Of a stretch of 46,807 nt of DNA, positions 16,952 through 25,443 are shown in pieces. Made by a program: the position numbers and the translations under genes. Origin of the DNA: AE-B3B sp964543295 (GTDB lineage Bacteria > Aerophobota > Aerophobia > Aerophobales > AE-B3A); the NCBI GenBank assembly GCA_964543295.1, contig CAZIXA010000018.1, positions 1 to 46,807 of the forward strand, read 5' to 3'. The first letter of the stretch is position 1; the number at the start of each line of letters is the position of its first letter. The notes beneath the pieces are model-generated. The model was not told the DNA's origin, ran no database searches, and saw nothing but the letters and a program-made list of their open reading frames with translations.

Positions 16952-17365
16952 ATGAGAAGAACAACTTTGGAAAAATCCTTAAGGGTGGTTTTGAGTTTGT
17001 GGATTGCCTCTTTTTTTCTTACCAGCTTCTCTCTGGCTCAAGAAAACGCATTGGTATCAGACTCAAAGGTGTTCTCCTTTACTCTGCAAACTTCCTCTGT
17101 AGTACGTTCAGAAAATCCTATTGTAATCACTCTCACTGCGTTCCAACAAGCTCACGTTACCATTCGCATCTTTAACCTTAGCGGGGAGCTAATTTGGGAC
17201 TGGAGTGAAGACATTGCACCTGGTGGAGAAAAAGAATGGTCCTGGAATGGCCAAAACATGTATGGGGAGCAGGTGAACAATGGCCTATATATCTGGAGAG
17301 TCATAGCTAAGGGTGCTGATGGCACCCAGGAGACAGTAACGAAAGTACTGGGAGTTATTCGCTAG
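16952..17365 (+). CDS. Exported protein with a FlgD-type Ig domain
   Basis: The ATG at 16952 gives a good signal peptide (MRRTTLEKSLRVVLSLWIAS..., cleavage near FSLAQ). The rest (about 50-137) is an Ig-like domain of the FlgD C-terminal type, with the pattern IRIFNLSGELI, WNGQNMYGEQVNNGLYIWRV. Such domains occur as C-terminal modules of cell-surface proteins in many uncultured phyla, but here the protein is just this one domain (137 residues). A TTG at 16928 is an alternative start with a poorer signal. A role as a small periplasmic or surface chaperone-like protein is possible but unproven. Confidence 0.65.
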   Translation: MRRTTLEKSLRVVLSLWIASFFLTSFSLAQENALVSDSKVFSFTLQTSSVVRSENPIVITLTAFQQAHVTIRIFNLSGELIWDWSEDIAPGGEKEWSWNGQNMYGEQVNNGLYIWRVIAKGADGTQETVTKVLGVIR

Positions 17366-17463
17366 GATAAAGAAAGATTATCTCTGAGGACTGCCTCATG
17401 GTGGTTCAGAAGAAAGACCCACAGGTGGGCAGGGAACCCATTGCCACAGAAAAGGAGTGATAA

Positions 17464-18822
17464 ATGAAGACGGTGTTGGTGGTTGATGATGATGAGCGCC
17501 TAAGAAAACAAGTATACTGGGCCTTGAAAGATTCCTACAGGGTTCTTCAAGCTGAGGATAGGCCTCAAACTCATCAAGTAATAGAGGAAGCTCCAGTAGA
17601 CTTGATATTGCTAGATTTACGTCTTCCTCCTAGGCTAAATACTCCGGAGGAGGGAATGAAAACTCTGGAGGAGATCAGAAGCACCAAGCCTGAGATCGAG
17701 GTAATCGTTATAACTGCCGATAAAAAAGAGGAGACATGTTTAAAGGCTATCGAAAATGGTGCCTATGATTACTTCTCTAAACCCTTTAACTTGGAGGAAA
17801 TGAGAGTTGTCCTCAAGAGAGCACTCTTCCGACAGAATCTGGAGCGTAAAGTTCAACGCCTGCGCTTGCAATGGGAAGAGAGATACAACTTTGCCGGTAT
17901 GGTGGGCAAGAGTGAGCCAATGAGGCAGATTTTTGAGGTAATCGGAACCCTGGCTCAAGCTAATTGTACGGTTCTACTGCGGGGAGAAAGTGGCACCGGT
18001 AAGGAACTGGTGGCTCGAGCCATTCACTATAGTAGCCAAAGAGCCGGAAATCCTTTTGTGCCGGTAAACTGCGCCGCTATCCCTGAAAGTCTTCTGGAGA
18101 GCGAGCTCTTTGGCTATGAGAAGGGGGCCTTCACGGGGGCAACCACCGGAAAACCGGGTAAATTTGAGTTAGCCTCTGGTGGGACCATTCTTCTTGACGA
18201 GATTGCCGATATGAGTTTAGCCATGCAAGCTAAGATATTAAGAGTTATTCAAGAGCGAACCTTTGAGAGATTAGGAGGTACCAGACCGATAAAGGTTGAT
18301 ACTCGTATTATCACCGCTACCAACAAGGTTTTGGAAGAACTTATGAGGAAGGAGGCCTTCCGAGAAGACCTCTATTATCGTCTAAACGTGGTCTCAATTT
18401 ATCTTCCTGCCTTGCGTGAAAGAAAGAAGGACATCCCTTTATTGGTGAGTCATTTCTTAAGGAAGTACAATAGGGTAGATAACAGGAATGCAAAGGGTAT
18501 CTCTAGCCAGGCCCTGAAATTGCTAATGGACTATGACTGGCCGGGCAATGTTAGGGAACTGGAGAACGTCATTGAGAGAGCCATCGTCCTGGGAGAGGGA
18601 GACATGTTTCTACCGAGCGATCTTTCTCTGAAGACAGGGGAGAAGTTTTTAAAATCAGGAGTTACTTCGAGTTCTGTGGATATTTCACTGGCTGAGGCAG
18701 AAAAAAGACTCATCGAAGATACGTTAAAACTCACCCACTGGAATCAGACTAGAACGGCAAGGATATTAAGAGTCCATCGAAACACTCTGCGAAGAAAAAT
18801 CAGGCGTTTTAAGATTTACTAG
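17464..18822 (+). CDS. PrsR-like sigma54-dependent response regulator
   Basis: This 452-residue activator has a receiver domain (1-120), an AAA+ domain (about 145-375) and a Fis-type HTH (about 423-446). Receiver residues include the acidic Asp8-Asp10, phospho-acceptor Asp51, Thr84 and Lys106. AAA+ motifs are GESGTGKE (174-181), the sigma54-contact loop GAFTGA (221-226), Walker B ILLDEI (242-247) and WPGNVRELEN (359-368). The receiver segment LDLRLPPRLNTPEEGMKTLE strongly resembles PrsR, the regulator of XrtA/PEP-CTERM exopolysaccharide clusters. It is upstream of its likely kinase and is the obvious candidate activator for the sigma54 promoters at 551 and 21397. Confidence 0.92.
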   Translation: MKTVLVVDDDERLRKQVYWALKDSYRVLQAEDRPQTHQVIEEAPVDLILLDLRLPPRLNTPEEGMKTLEEIRSTKPEIEVIVITADKKEETCLKAIENGAYDYFSKPFNLEEMRVVLKRALFRQNLERKVQRLRLQWEERYNFAGMVGKSEPMRQIFEVIGTLAQANCTVLLRGESGTGKELVARAIHYSSQRAGNPFVPVNCAAIPESLLESELFGYEKGAFTGATTGKPGKFELASGGTILLDEIADMSLAMQAKILRVIQERTFERLGGTRPIKVDTRIITATNKVLEELMRKEAFREDLYYRLNVVSIYLPALRERKKDIPLLVSHFLRKYNRVDNRNAKGISSQALKLLMDYDWPGNVRELENVIERAIVLGEGDMFLPSDLSLKTGEKFLKSGVTSSSVDISLAEAEKRLIEDTLKLTHWNQTRTARILRVHRNTLRRKIRRFKIY

Positions 18823-18925
18823 GATTTACTAGGATGGATAAGTTGCTGCGTTCGGATACTATCTTACCCAGCCATTTTCTTCATTTCTTTCCCATTTCTT
18901 AAAAAGGGGAGGAAGCTTTAGATAA

Positions 18926-21109
18926 ATGAAGCTTCGAGCTAAATTTACTTTCCTATTCATTGGTTTAGTGGTCTCAATGGGGCTCTTAATAGCATTTATT
19001 ACCTTCAAGTGGCAGAGAAAAGCTATTGAGGAACAGATGAGGGAAAGAGGTGCTGATATCTGTAGGACTTTAGCTGTAACCGCTGCTGAGGCCGTGCCGA
19101 CCCACGATTTTACTAAGTTGAGGCAATACATTGACGAGATCAAAAAGAGTCACCAGGTAGCTTACCTTGTAATAATGGATACCACCGGAAGGATAATGGT
19201 CCACAGCGACCCCGAACAGGAAGGCAAGGTGCTGGGTAGTCCCACTGACATAAGAGCCGCCAGAACTGAGAAACTTGTTGAGCAGAGATATACCGGAGAA
19301 GAGAGTGAGCCTCTCTATGAGATAGCTTTGCCTATCGATTTTGCTTCCCAAAAATGGGGGGTAGCAAGAGTGGGGTTTTCCCTGGTTGGTCTGAACCGGG
19401 AGCTTGCTCAAGCAGAGAGGAACATTACTCTCCTCATCATGGGGGCTGTTTTGACGGCAATAATGGTCGTGGTCATAGTAGGTAAGAAGATCACCCATCC
19501 GGTTCGGCAGCTTATGAGCGGTATTGCCAGTATCTCCAGAGGAGATCTTAGTCAAAGAGTGCAGGTTGAGAGCAGGGACGAGATGGGTGAAATAGCGGAC
19601 ACTCTTAACCGAACGACCGATGATTTGCAGAAAAATAGAAAAGAACTCGAAGAGGTCAAGTCGAGGCTCAGGGTCTATACGGAGGAGTTGAAAAAGAAGC
19701 TATTGGACCTATCAGCCTTGAATAAGGCTAGTGGAGTTTTGATCTCCACTCTGGGATTAGAAAAAAAATTGGATTTGATTGTTAACATCGCTACTTCCAT
19801 AACTAATGCCCAAAAGGGCCTCCTCATCTTTACTGATAAGAGAGCAAAGAGTCTAAACCTCAGGGCCTCTCAGGGAAGGGATATTAATATAAATGCGCAT
19901 AAGAAAATTGCCCGATGGGTTATGAGGAACAATAAACCCATTTTGATAAAAGAAGGAGCCGGGGACCTGTTGTTGGAAGAGTTGTTAGAAAAGGATAGCA
20001 CCGACCCGATTATGTGCGCTCCTTTGAAGACTAAGAATGAGCTTTTAGGAGCCATGGCGGTGGAGAGTTCGATGTCCGAGAAAGACTTTACTGAAGCTGA
20101 TTTAGAGTTATTTTCCACCTTTGCCAACGAGGTTGCCTTAGCTCTGGAAAATGCTTCGCTAACGGAGAATCTGATTGAGTCCCGGGAATTAGACTCCTTC
20201 AACAGAATAACTTCCATCATCATTCACGATCTAAAGGGTTCTATTAGTGGATTATCTCTTCTCCTTCACAACGTTCAGAAAAATTATGACGACCCAGAGT
20301 TTCGAGCCGATTTGACATTCACTATCGCTGACACGATAAAAAAGACGGAGGATTTAGTAGCCCGGCTAACCAGTCGACCTCATCTGCTGGAGCTCCGATC
20401 TGAGTCGGTAAACCTTCTCCTTCAGCGGCTAGTGGAAAAATTATATTTGAGAAAGCTCCCGGATGTAGAACTGATCGAGGAATACGGCGAGCTACCGAAA
20501 ATGATGATTGACGCGGACAATATGGAGAGAGTATTTGAAAACGTCATTCTTAACGCCCTAGAAGCTATGCCCAATGGGGGAAAGCTCACCATAGTTACGA
20601 GAAAAACAAAAAAACCATTAGCGGCGATGGTTGAGGTCATTGACACCGGCTACGGTATGACGAAGGAATTCATAGATTACAATTTATTTAAGCCCTTCAG
20701 GACTACTAAAGGGAAAGGACTGGGGTTAGCTCTCTTTTCCTGCAAAGAAATCGTTTCCTTACACGGGGGAAAAATAGAGGTGAAAAGTGAGCTGAACCGG
20801 GGAACGAGCTTTATGGTGAAGTTACCCATTCTGGCTGTAGACGGAAGACTCAAAGCGATAAGAAAGCTCCTGGGGGAATATCTATTGGAGACAGAGTCTA
20901 TAAAGAAAGAACAATTAGAAAGAGCTCTGAAAATCCAGGTCAGTGACAACAAGAGGAAAATAGGAAGAATCCTGCTCGATCTGGGATTCGTAAGGGAGCA
21001 AGAAGTGGAATTAGCTTTAGAGAGACAGCAGACAGCCGAAAGGCACTTATGCGATTTATTACAGAGAATTGGGTTGGACTCCGAAAACAATACTGATAAG
21101 GGAGGATGA
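18926..21109 (+). CDS. PrsK-like membrane histidine kinase with C-terminal MshEN domain
   Basis: The 727-residue kinase has a membrane helix (about 7-27), a periplasmic sensor (28-165), a second helix (167-186), HAMP (about 187-245), a GAF domain (about 265-415), a DHp with His434 (HDLKG), and an ATPase domain. ATPase motifs are N-box ENVILNALEAM (538-548), DTGYGM (573-578) and GKGLGL (596-601). The HDLK region and following NDDPEFRAD-like stretch match PrsK. At the C-terminus (about 641-705) two 24-residue motifs spaced as in MshEN domains appear (648-671 and 678-701). MshEN binds c-di-GMP in the MshE ATPase. The second motif is well kept; the first lacks the leading Arg and has Glu at the second Gly position. 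It likely phosphorylates the adjacent regulator. Confidence 0.87.
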   Translation: MKLRAKFTFLFIGLVVSMGLLIAFITFKWQRKAIEEQMRERGADICRTLAVTAAEAVPTHDFTKLRQYIDEIKKSHQVAYLVIMDTTGRIMVHSDPEQEGKVLGSPTDIRAARTEKLVEQRYTGEESEPLYEIALPIDFASQKWGVARVGFSLVGLNRELAQAERNITLLIMGAVLTAIMVVVIVGKKITHPVRQLMSGIASISRGDLSQRVQVESRDEMGEIADTLNRTTDDLQKNRKELEEVKSRLRVYTEELKKKLLDLSALNKASGVLISTLGLEKKLDLIVNIATSITNAQKGLLIFTDKRAKSLNLRASQGRDININAHKKIARWVMRNNKPILIKEGAGDLLLEELLEKDSTDPIMCAPLKTKNELLGAMAVESSMSEKDFTEADLELFSTFANEVALALENASLTENLIESRELDSFNRITSIIIHDLKGSISGLSLLLHNVQKNYDDPEFRADLTFTIADTIKKTEDLVARLTSRPHLLELRSESVNLLLQRLVEKLYLRKLPDVELIEEYGELPKMMIDADNMERVFENVILNALEAMPNGGKLTIVTRKTKKPLAAMVEVIDTGYGMTKEFIDYNLFKPFRTTKGKGLGLALFSCKEIVSLHGGKIEVKSELNRGTSFMVKLPILAVDGRLKAIRKLLGEYLLETESIKKEQLERALKIQVSDNKRKIGRILLDLGFVREQEVELALERQQTAERHLCDLLQRIGLDSENNTDKGG

Positions 21110-21162
21110 TGAATACCTGCCTTTTCCATCTTCCTTAGCAAAGACTTTCCCCAATTATGGCC

Positions 21163-21270
21163 TGCCCTATTTTAATGCAGCTACCCTGTGGCACGAGTAT
21201 CAACCGTAGAGGTAATATGCACTCAAGGGATTGCCTTGTCTTAGTGCATAGTGTGCACCCACATAGGGCA
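21163..21270 (+). promoter_or_regulatory. Nested inverted repeats, candidate enhancer (UAS) for the EPS promoter
   Basis: Three inverted elements sit 130-235 bp upstream of the sigma54 promoter. TGCCCTAT (21163-21170) pairs with ATAGGGCA (21263-21270). TATGCACT (21216-21223) pairs with AGTGCATA (21243-21250). GTGCA-N5-TGCAC lies at 21244-21258. This is the usual distance for binding sites of NtrC-family activators. The assignment is by position and symmetry only. Confidence 0.45.
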
Positions 21271-21396
21271 GATGGATCAGTTGGTCTCATCTTTTAGCTA
21301 ACCATCTTTACCTACCCAATTCTTTGTACACTCAATAGATCAAGCTAGAGGCTTTTTTGGATAATCCCACCCAGCTTTTTTCCTCACTTAAAGAAC

Positions 21397-21413
21397 GTGG
21401 CATGAAAGTTGCT
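21397..21413 (+). promoter_or_regulatory. sigma54 (-24/-12) promoter for the exopolysaccharide operon
   Basis: TGGCAT (21398-21403) and TTGCT (21409-21413) place GG (21399-21400) and GC (21411-21412) exactly 10 bp apart. The start is predicted near 21424, giving a leader of about 200 nt before the gene at 21624. The rest of the 514-bp spacer (21110-21623) holds the inverted repeats at 21163-21270 and no convincing gene. Confidence 0.75.
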
Positions 21414-21623
21414 ATATAGAAATCGGTGACAGTTAGACTGGGAGGTAATGTAGGGATATCTTTCGCGGCCGAGCTACTGCTGTGGAAAGCTCTACCGGTG
21501 GTGATCATCCTCCCGGTGGTTTCCCAAGGATCAACCAACGTTCATTGATTCCAGCAGTAAGTCCCTGATTCCGAACCCAAGTAAGAAGTTCAGAACATCA
21601 TTAAAAATAAGGAGACAGTAAAA

Positions 21624-22301
21624 ATGAGCATGAAGAAAATTCTGATAGGTGCAGGGGTGTTTGCCTGGCTTCTTTCATCCATGGCTGCCTTCAGCCAGGC
21701 TGATGAGAAGGTTCACCCGGCGGATGTCCTTCAGCAAATAATCCAACTGGCAGTGGAGAATAATCCTATCCTGGAATCCCAGAAGGGTTTTATCAACACT
21801 ATTCAGCAGATGCCCGAGCCAGGCGCAGGTTTCATTAATCTTGAGGAGCTCCAGTCCAGCAGCCGCCGGGTAGGTGAGGAAGGAATGGAAACTCCCCTTT
21901 TGAGTCTCAGTCAGGCGGTACAAATGGAAACATTTATACAAAGTAAATTAGATCGGGAAAAAACTTTAGCCGAGGCCAAACAGACCTATGAGAATCTGAA
22001 GCAGTCCCTGATATCGAGTCTCATGGCCAAGATCACAGAAATGGCAAAGTTAAAGAACAAAAGGGAAAACTTAGAAGAGCTTAAATCCTTCCTTGAGACG
22101 AGACAGGATTCTTTAGAAAAACAGGTAAAGGCGGGCATAAAAGAACCAACTGCTCTATTTGACCTCATGGAAAGAGTTATGCAAAGCCGCCTTGAGATAA
22201 AAAATGCGGCCGGGGAACTGGAGATCCTGAAGCTCGAAACAACCATAAGCCTGGGTGGAGAGAAGTGGGAAGATCTTCTGGATTTATTGAATAAGCTATG
22301 A
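21624..22301 (+). CDS. Half-length TolC/OEP-like periplasmic protein A
   Basis: After a signal peptide (about 1-25) comes an amphipathic helix with the TolC-family pattern LQQIIQLAVENNPILESQK, then two long helices (about 95-225) with heptad-like spacing. This corresponds to one of the two repeats of a TolC/outer-membrane efflux protein; usual members have about 420-480 residues and this has 225. The beta-strand segment expected between the helices is replaced by a polar stretch (about 66-92). It is the first gene after the sigma54 promoter, has AAGGAG 9 nt upstream, and overlaps its paralogue by 4 bp. Confidence 0.7.
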   Translation: MSMKKILIGAGVFAWLLSSMAAFSQADEKVHPADVLQQIIQLAVENNPILESQKGFINTIQQMPEPGAGFINLEELQSSSRRVGEEGMETPLLSLSQAVQMETFIQSKLDREKTLAEAKQTYENLKQSLISSLMAKITEMAKLKNKRENLEELKSFLETRQDSLEKQVKAGIKEPTALFDLMERVMQSRLEIKNAAGELEILKLETTISLGGEKWEDLLDLLNKL

Positions 22302-23056
22302 AGAGGAGGAGAAGGAGAATGATAAGAAAAAAAGCCACGGCCGTCTTTCTTGTATTAATGGGGGTTACTTTTTCTTTGGCAGCGTGGGGAAAGACCGAAG
22401 AACTTATCCCCAAAGGGGACATCCTGCAAGAGACTATCAATCTGGTGGTGGAAAATAACCCTACTCTTCAATCCCAGAGGAGCCTCCTGGAGCAAATCCA
22501 AGCTTTACCTGATCCCGGTAAAGGCGGTGATTTCCAGATTAGTCTGAGGGGAGGAATAACTACCTATGCCAATTTGGATACACAAGAAGTCTTTACCGGT
22601 CCCACCGGGGGTGTAGGTTTAGAAATTCCTCTATTTAGTAGCTCCAGAAGAAAAGAGCGTATAATGGACCGACTAACTTATGCCAAGGAGCTGGAAAAAG
22701 CTAAACAGGATTATCTGGCCCTGAGAAACTCCGTCGTCTCAGAACTTCTTGCCAAGCTCAATAAACTGTTCCAGCTCGAGAATGAAAAAAAGAAGCTGGA
22801 GGAGCTCAGGTTCTTTCTTAGTTCTAATATAGAATCCTTGAAGCAACAGGTTAGAGCCGGGGTGATAAAACCAGCCGATTTATGGGAAATAACCGAAAGA
22901 ATTATGGATACAGAGACCAAAATTTACAATCGCTCCAGCGAGTCGGAAATTTTGAAGCGAGAAATAGCTATTAATTTAGGAGGTGAAAAATCTAAAGAAC
23001 TCCGGCAAATGTTAGAACAGTTAAGTGTCAAATATGTAGAGGAGAAAAAATCTTGA
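22298..23056 (+). CDS. Half-length TolC/OEP-like outer-membrane protein B
   Basis: This is a paralogue of the preceding gene (VVENNPTLQSQ, VRAGVIKPADLWEITERIM), 252 residues. Unlike it, it keeps a beta-strand segment (about 72-110, ISLRGGITTYANLD and GGVGLEIPLFSSSRRKERI) expected to cross the outer membrane. It thus looks like one complete TolC repeat: helix, strand pair, helix pair. The start overlaps the upstream stop (ATGA). Co-transcription with a Wzc-like kinase suggests a role in the polysaccharide export path, where an OPX/Wza protein would normally be found but is not seen. Confidence 0.72.
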   Translation: MKRRRRRMIRKKATAVFLVLMGVTFSLAAWGKTEELIPKGDILQETINLVVENNPTLQSQRSLLEQIQALPDPGKGGDFQISLRGGITTYANLDTQEVFTGPTGGVGLEIPLFSSSRRKERIMDRLTYAKELEKAKQDYLALRNSVVSELLAKLNKLFQLENEKKKLEELRFFLSSNIESLKQQVRAGVIKPADLWEITERIMDTETKIYNRSSESEILKREIAINLGGEKSKELRQMLEQLSVKYVEEKKS

Positions 23057-25362
23057 GTGAGAATGATGGGCTCAGTCTCCAGGATTACTGGAGAGTTATA
23101 TGGAAGAGAAAGTGGACTGTCATTCTCACTGTAGTTGTGATGACAGCCTCCGCAGTAGGATTCAGTTTTCTTCAAACTCCTATTTACGAGGTCTCTACTA
23201 CTCTCTATCTCAAAAAGGCCAAAGCCGGCCCGGAGCAAATCGACGTCTTCGGTGGAGTGTCCCTCCTTTCCACCGAAACCGAGATCAACACCCAGATAGA
23301 GATGCTCAAGTCTCGCACCGTAATGGAGGAAGTGGCCCGCAGGTTATTCTCTCCTGTCAGTACTCATAAAAAAGAAACTCCTAAAAAAGAATCAGGTAAA
23401 AAGAGCGACTTTTATGGATATTTAAGAAATTTGCTCACCCTGATCCTGAGTAATTTCTCGAAAGAAGAGAAACTCGAATCTTTTTCTGAAATAGCTGACA
23501 GTTTAAGGAAGAAAAGCATATCGGTGGCTCCCATACGTGGTACCCAGCTCATTACCCTTACTGCATCTTCCGACGATCCTAAGATGGCTCGACTCATCGC
23601 CAATACGACCGTCGAGATCTTTATCCAAAGAGACATTAGCTCCCGACGAAGGGAAACCACTGCTGCCCTCCATTTTCTTAGCCAGGAGACCGAAAAGGTG
23701 GCGGAGAACCTGCGACAATCCGAAGAAACTCTTAAAGGATATAAAGAAAAAGAGGGCTTCGCGGAGCTTTCTGAGAGGGCGAGGCTAATGGTAGAGCGCC
23801 TTTCGGAGCTGGAAAGTCTGCATCAAAGCACCAGAATATCCCGGGAAGAGCTCAACAACCGACTAAGGGAGATAAGAAACCAGCTCAAAAAAGTGAGCAA
23901 GGTATGGGTCTCTTCCACCTATATCTCCGACAATCCACTGGTCCAGATGCTTAGAAGCCGTCTCACGGATCTAGAGATTAAACATGCGCAGCTCGGCAGG
24001 GAGTTCTCCTCCAATGATCCCCAGGTTACCTCCATAAAGGCCCAGATTGAGGAGACTAAGAAAGAGTTAGAACGCAAGGTTAAGACAGTAGTGGCCGGAA
24101 AGACTGAGAGTATAAGTCCCGTTTATACTGAACTTTCTACCAAATTAGTTAGCTACGAGACCGAGGTAAATGCCCTCAAGGCCAAGGAGGATGCTCTGGG
24201 AAGTTTGGCAGCCGAATATGAGAAGGAGGTAAGCAAACTTCCCCAACAGGAGTTGGCCCTGGCCCGCCTCCAGAGATCCCAACAGGTCAATGCCGAGCTC
24301 TACGCCATTTTAGTCAAGGCGAAGAACAAAGCCGAGATTGAATCCGCCAGCGAGATCGGCAATATCGAGGTGGTTGATCCTGCTTCTAATTCCAACAAAC
24401 CAGTTAAGCCAAAGAAAAAACTGAATACCCTACTTGGTCTAATATCTGGCTTAATCTTGGGTGTTGGCTTGGCCTTTCTCTCGGAATACGGAGATAAAAC
24501 CATCAAAACCGAGGATGAGGCCAAGAAATTGCTAAATCTTCCCATTCTTGGAGTAATCCCTAGGCCCGGTGCACCAGGTAGATATGGTTACACATACTCA
24601 TACCGATCCAGCAAGAGAAGGAAACGAAAAGGGATTAGAGCCAGCATTCTTCAAGAAAGCAAGACTCCCATAGAACTAATCACCCGGGATCTCCCCAGGT
24701 CTCCCATCTCAGAAGCTTACCGGGCTCTGGTAACTAATTTGCAGTTTGCTGAGCTAGACCGAAAGCTAAAGACTCTGGTAGTAACCTCATCGATTCCTCT
24801 AGAGGGCAAGACTTCCGTAGCCATAAACCTGGCCATAACTTTAGCCTCAGCTGGCGAGAAGGTTCTTCTTGCTGATGCAGATTTGAGGTTCCCTAAGATC
24901 CATAAAGTTTTCAAATTAGACGCGGCTCCCGGCCTTACTAATGTCCTCATCGCTAACAAAAGCCCCTATCAGGTGGTACATAGTATAGAGGGAGTGGATA
25001 ATTTAGATCTTCTCACCAGTGGTTCTCTGTCTGCAAATCCCTCTGAGCTTTTGAGGTCTTCCCAGATGAAAAAGTTGATCTTATTCTTAGAGGTTCAAAA
25101 GGAATATGACCGAGTACTGTTTGACTCTCCCCCTCTTCTTGGAGTAGCCGATGCCCCTATTTTGAGTTCAAATGTAGACGGCATCCTCCTGGTATTAGCA
25201 GCAAATGAAGTAGATAGACAAGCAGCCCAAAAAGCTAAAGAGTCGCTGGCAAAGGTAAAAGCTCACATTTTAGGGGTCATTTTAACCAAAATAAAACCTG
25301 AACGCCGTGGCTACGGAGAATACTATTATCACTACTACTCCAATGAGAACGAAAAGATTTAA
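23053..25362 (+). CDS. Wzc-type polysaccharide co-polymerase with tyrosine-kinase domain
   Basis: This inner-membrane protein sets chain length and drives export in Wzx/Wzy systems. The Wzz domain begins near residue 8, with a first membrane helix at about 20-40 and a second at about 457-478 flanking a large periplasmic coiled coil. The cytoplasmic BY-kinase has a Walker A with Lys586 (LEGKT), Walker A' VLLADADLR (604-612) and Walker B YDRVLFDSPP near 690. A tyrosine cluster of six residues (Tyr754-Tyr762) is the autophosphorylation tail. The TTG start overlaps the previous stop and has GAGGAG about 9 nt upstream. The length of 769 residues is normal. Confidence 0.93.
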   Translation: MSENDGLSLQDYWRVIWKRKWTVILTVVVMTASAVGFSFLQTPIYEVSTTLYLKKAKAGPEQIDVFGGVSLLSTETEINTQIEMLKSRTVMEEVARRLFSPVSTHKKETPKKESGKKSDFYGYLRNLLTLILSNFSKEEKLESFSEIADSLRKKSISVAPIRGTQLITLTASSDDPKMARLIANTTVEIFIQRDISSRRRETTAALHFLSQETEKVAENLRQSEETLKGYKEKEGFAELSERARLMVERLSELESLHQSTRISREELNNRLREIRNQLKKVSKVWVSSTYISDNPLVQMLRSRLTDLEIKHAQLGREFSSNDPQVTSIKAQIEETKKELERKVKTVVAGKTESISPVYTELSTKLVSYETEVNALKAKEDALGSLAAEYEKEVSKLPQQELALARLQRSQQVNAELYAILVKAKNKAEIESASEIGNIEVVDPASNSNKPVKPKKKLNTLLGLISGLILGVGLAFLSEYGDKTIKTEDEAKKLLNLPILGVIPRPGAPGRYGYTYSYRSSKRRKRKGIRASILQESKTPIELITRDLPRSPISEAYRALVTNLQFAELDRKLKTLVVTSSIPLEGKTSVAINLAITLASAGEKVLLADADLRFPKIHKVFKLDAAPGLTNVLIANKSPYQVVHSIEGVDNLDLLTSGSLSANPSELLRSSQMKKLILFLEVQKEYDRVLFDSPPLLGVADAPILSSNVDGILLVLAANEVDRQAAQKAKESLAKVKAHILGVILTKIKPERRGYGEYYYHYYSNENEKI

Positions 25363-25443
25363 CAAAAAGAAGGTAGTTTCTCTTACCTTTGATCAAAAGG
25401 AAGAGCCACGCTTACCTATGTAAAAGCAAACGGAGGTGATTTC

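Noticed and set aside
18812..18832. Tandem 10-bp duplication GATTTACTAG over the regulator stop codon
   Set aside because: A simple short duplication with no effect on the gene other than a repeated stop region.
18836..18856. GG-N10-GC pattern resembling a sigma54 promoter before the kinase gene
   Set aside because: The -24 element is TGGA and the -12 element CTGC, both poor; the kinase is probably co-transcribed with the regulator.
21332..21538. 68-codon open frame on the minus strand in the same spacer
   Set aside because: No ribosome binding site or family resemblance; it overlaps the promoter region and runs against all neighbours.
21426..21548. 40-residue open frame (GTG start) right after the EPS sigma54 promoter
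   Set aside because: The start would lie about 2 nt from the predicted transcription start with no ribosome binding site. It may be an old coding remnant, but nothing recognisable remains.
25370..25389. Short hairpin AAGGTA/TACCTT after the Wzc-like gene
   Set aside because: Only 6 bp with no T-tract, so too weak to call a terminator.
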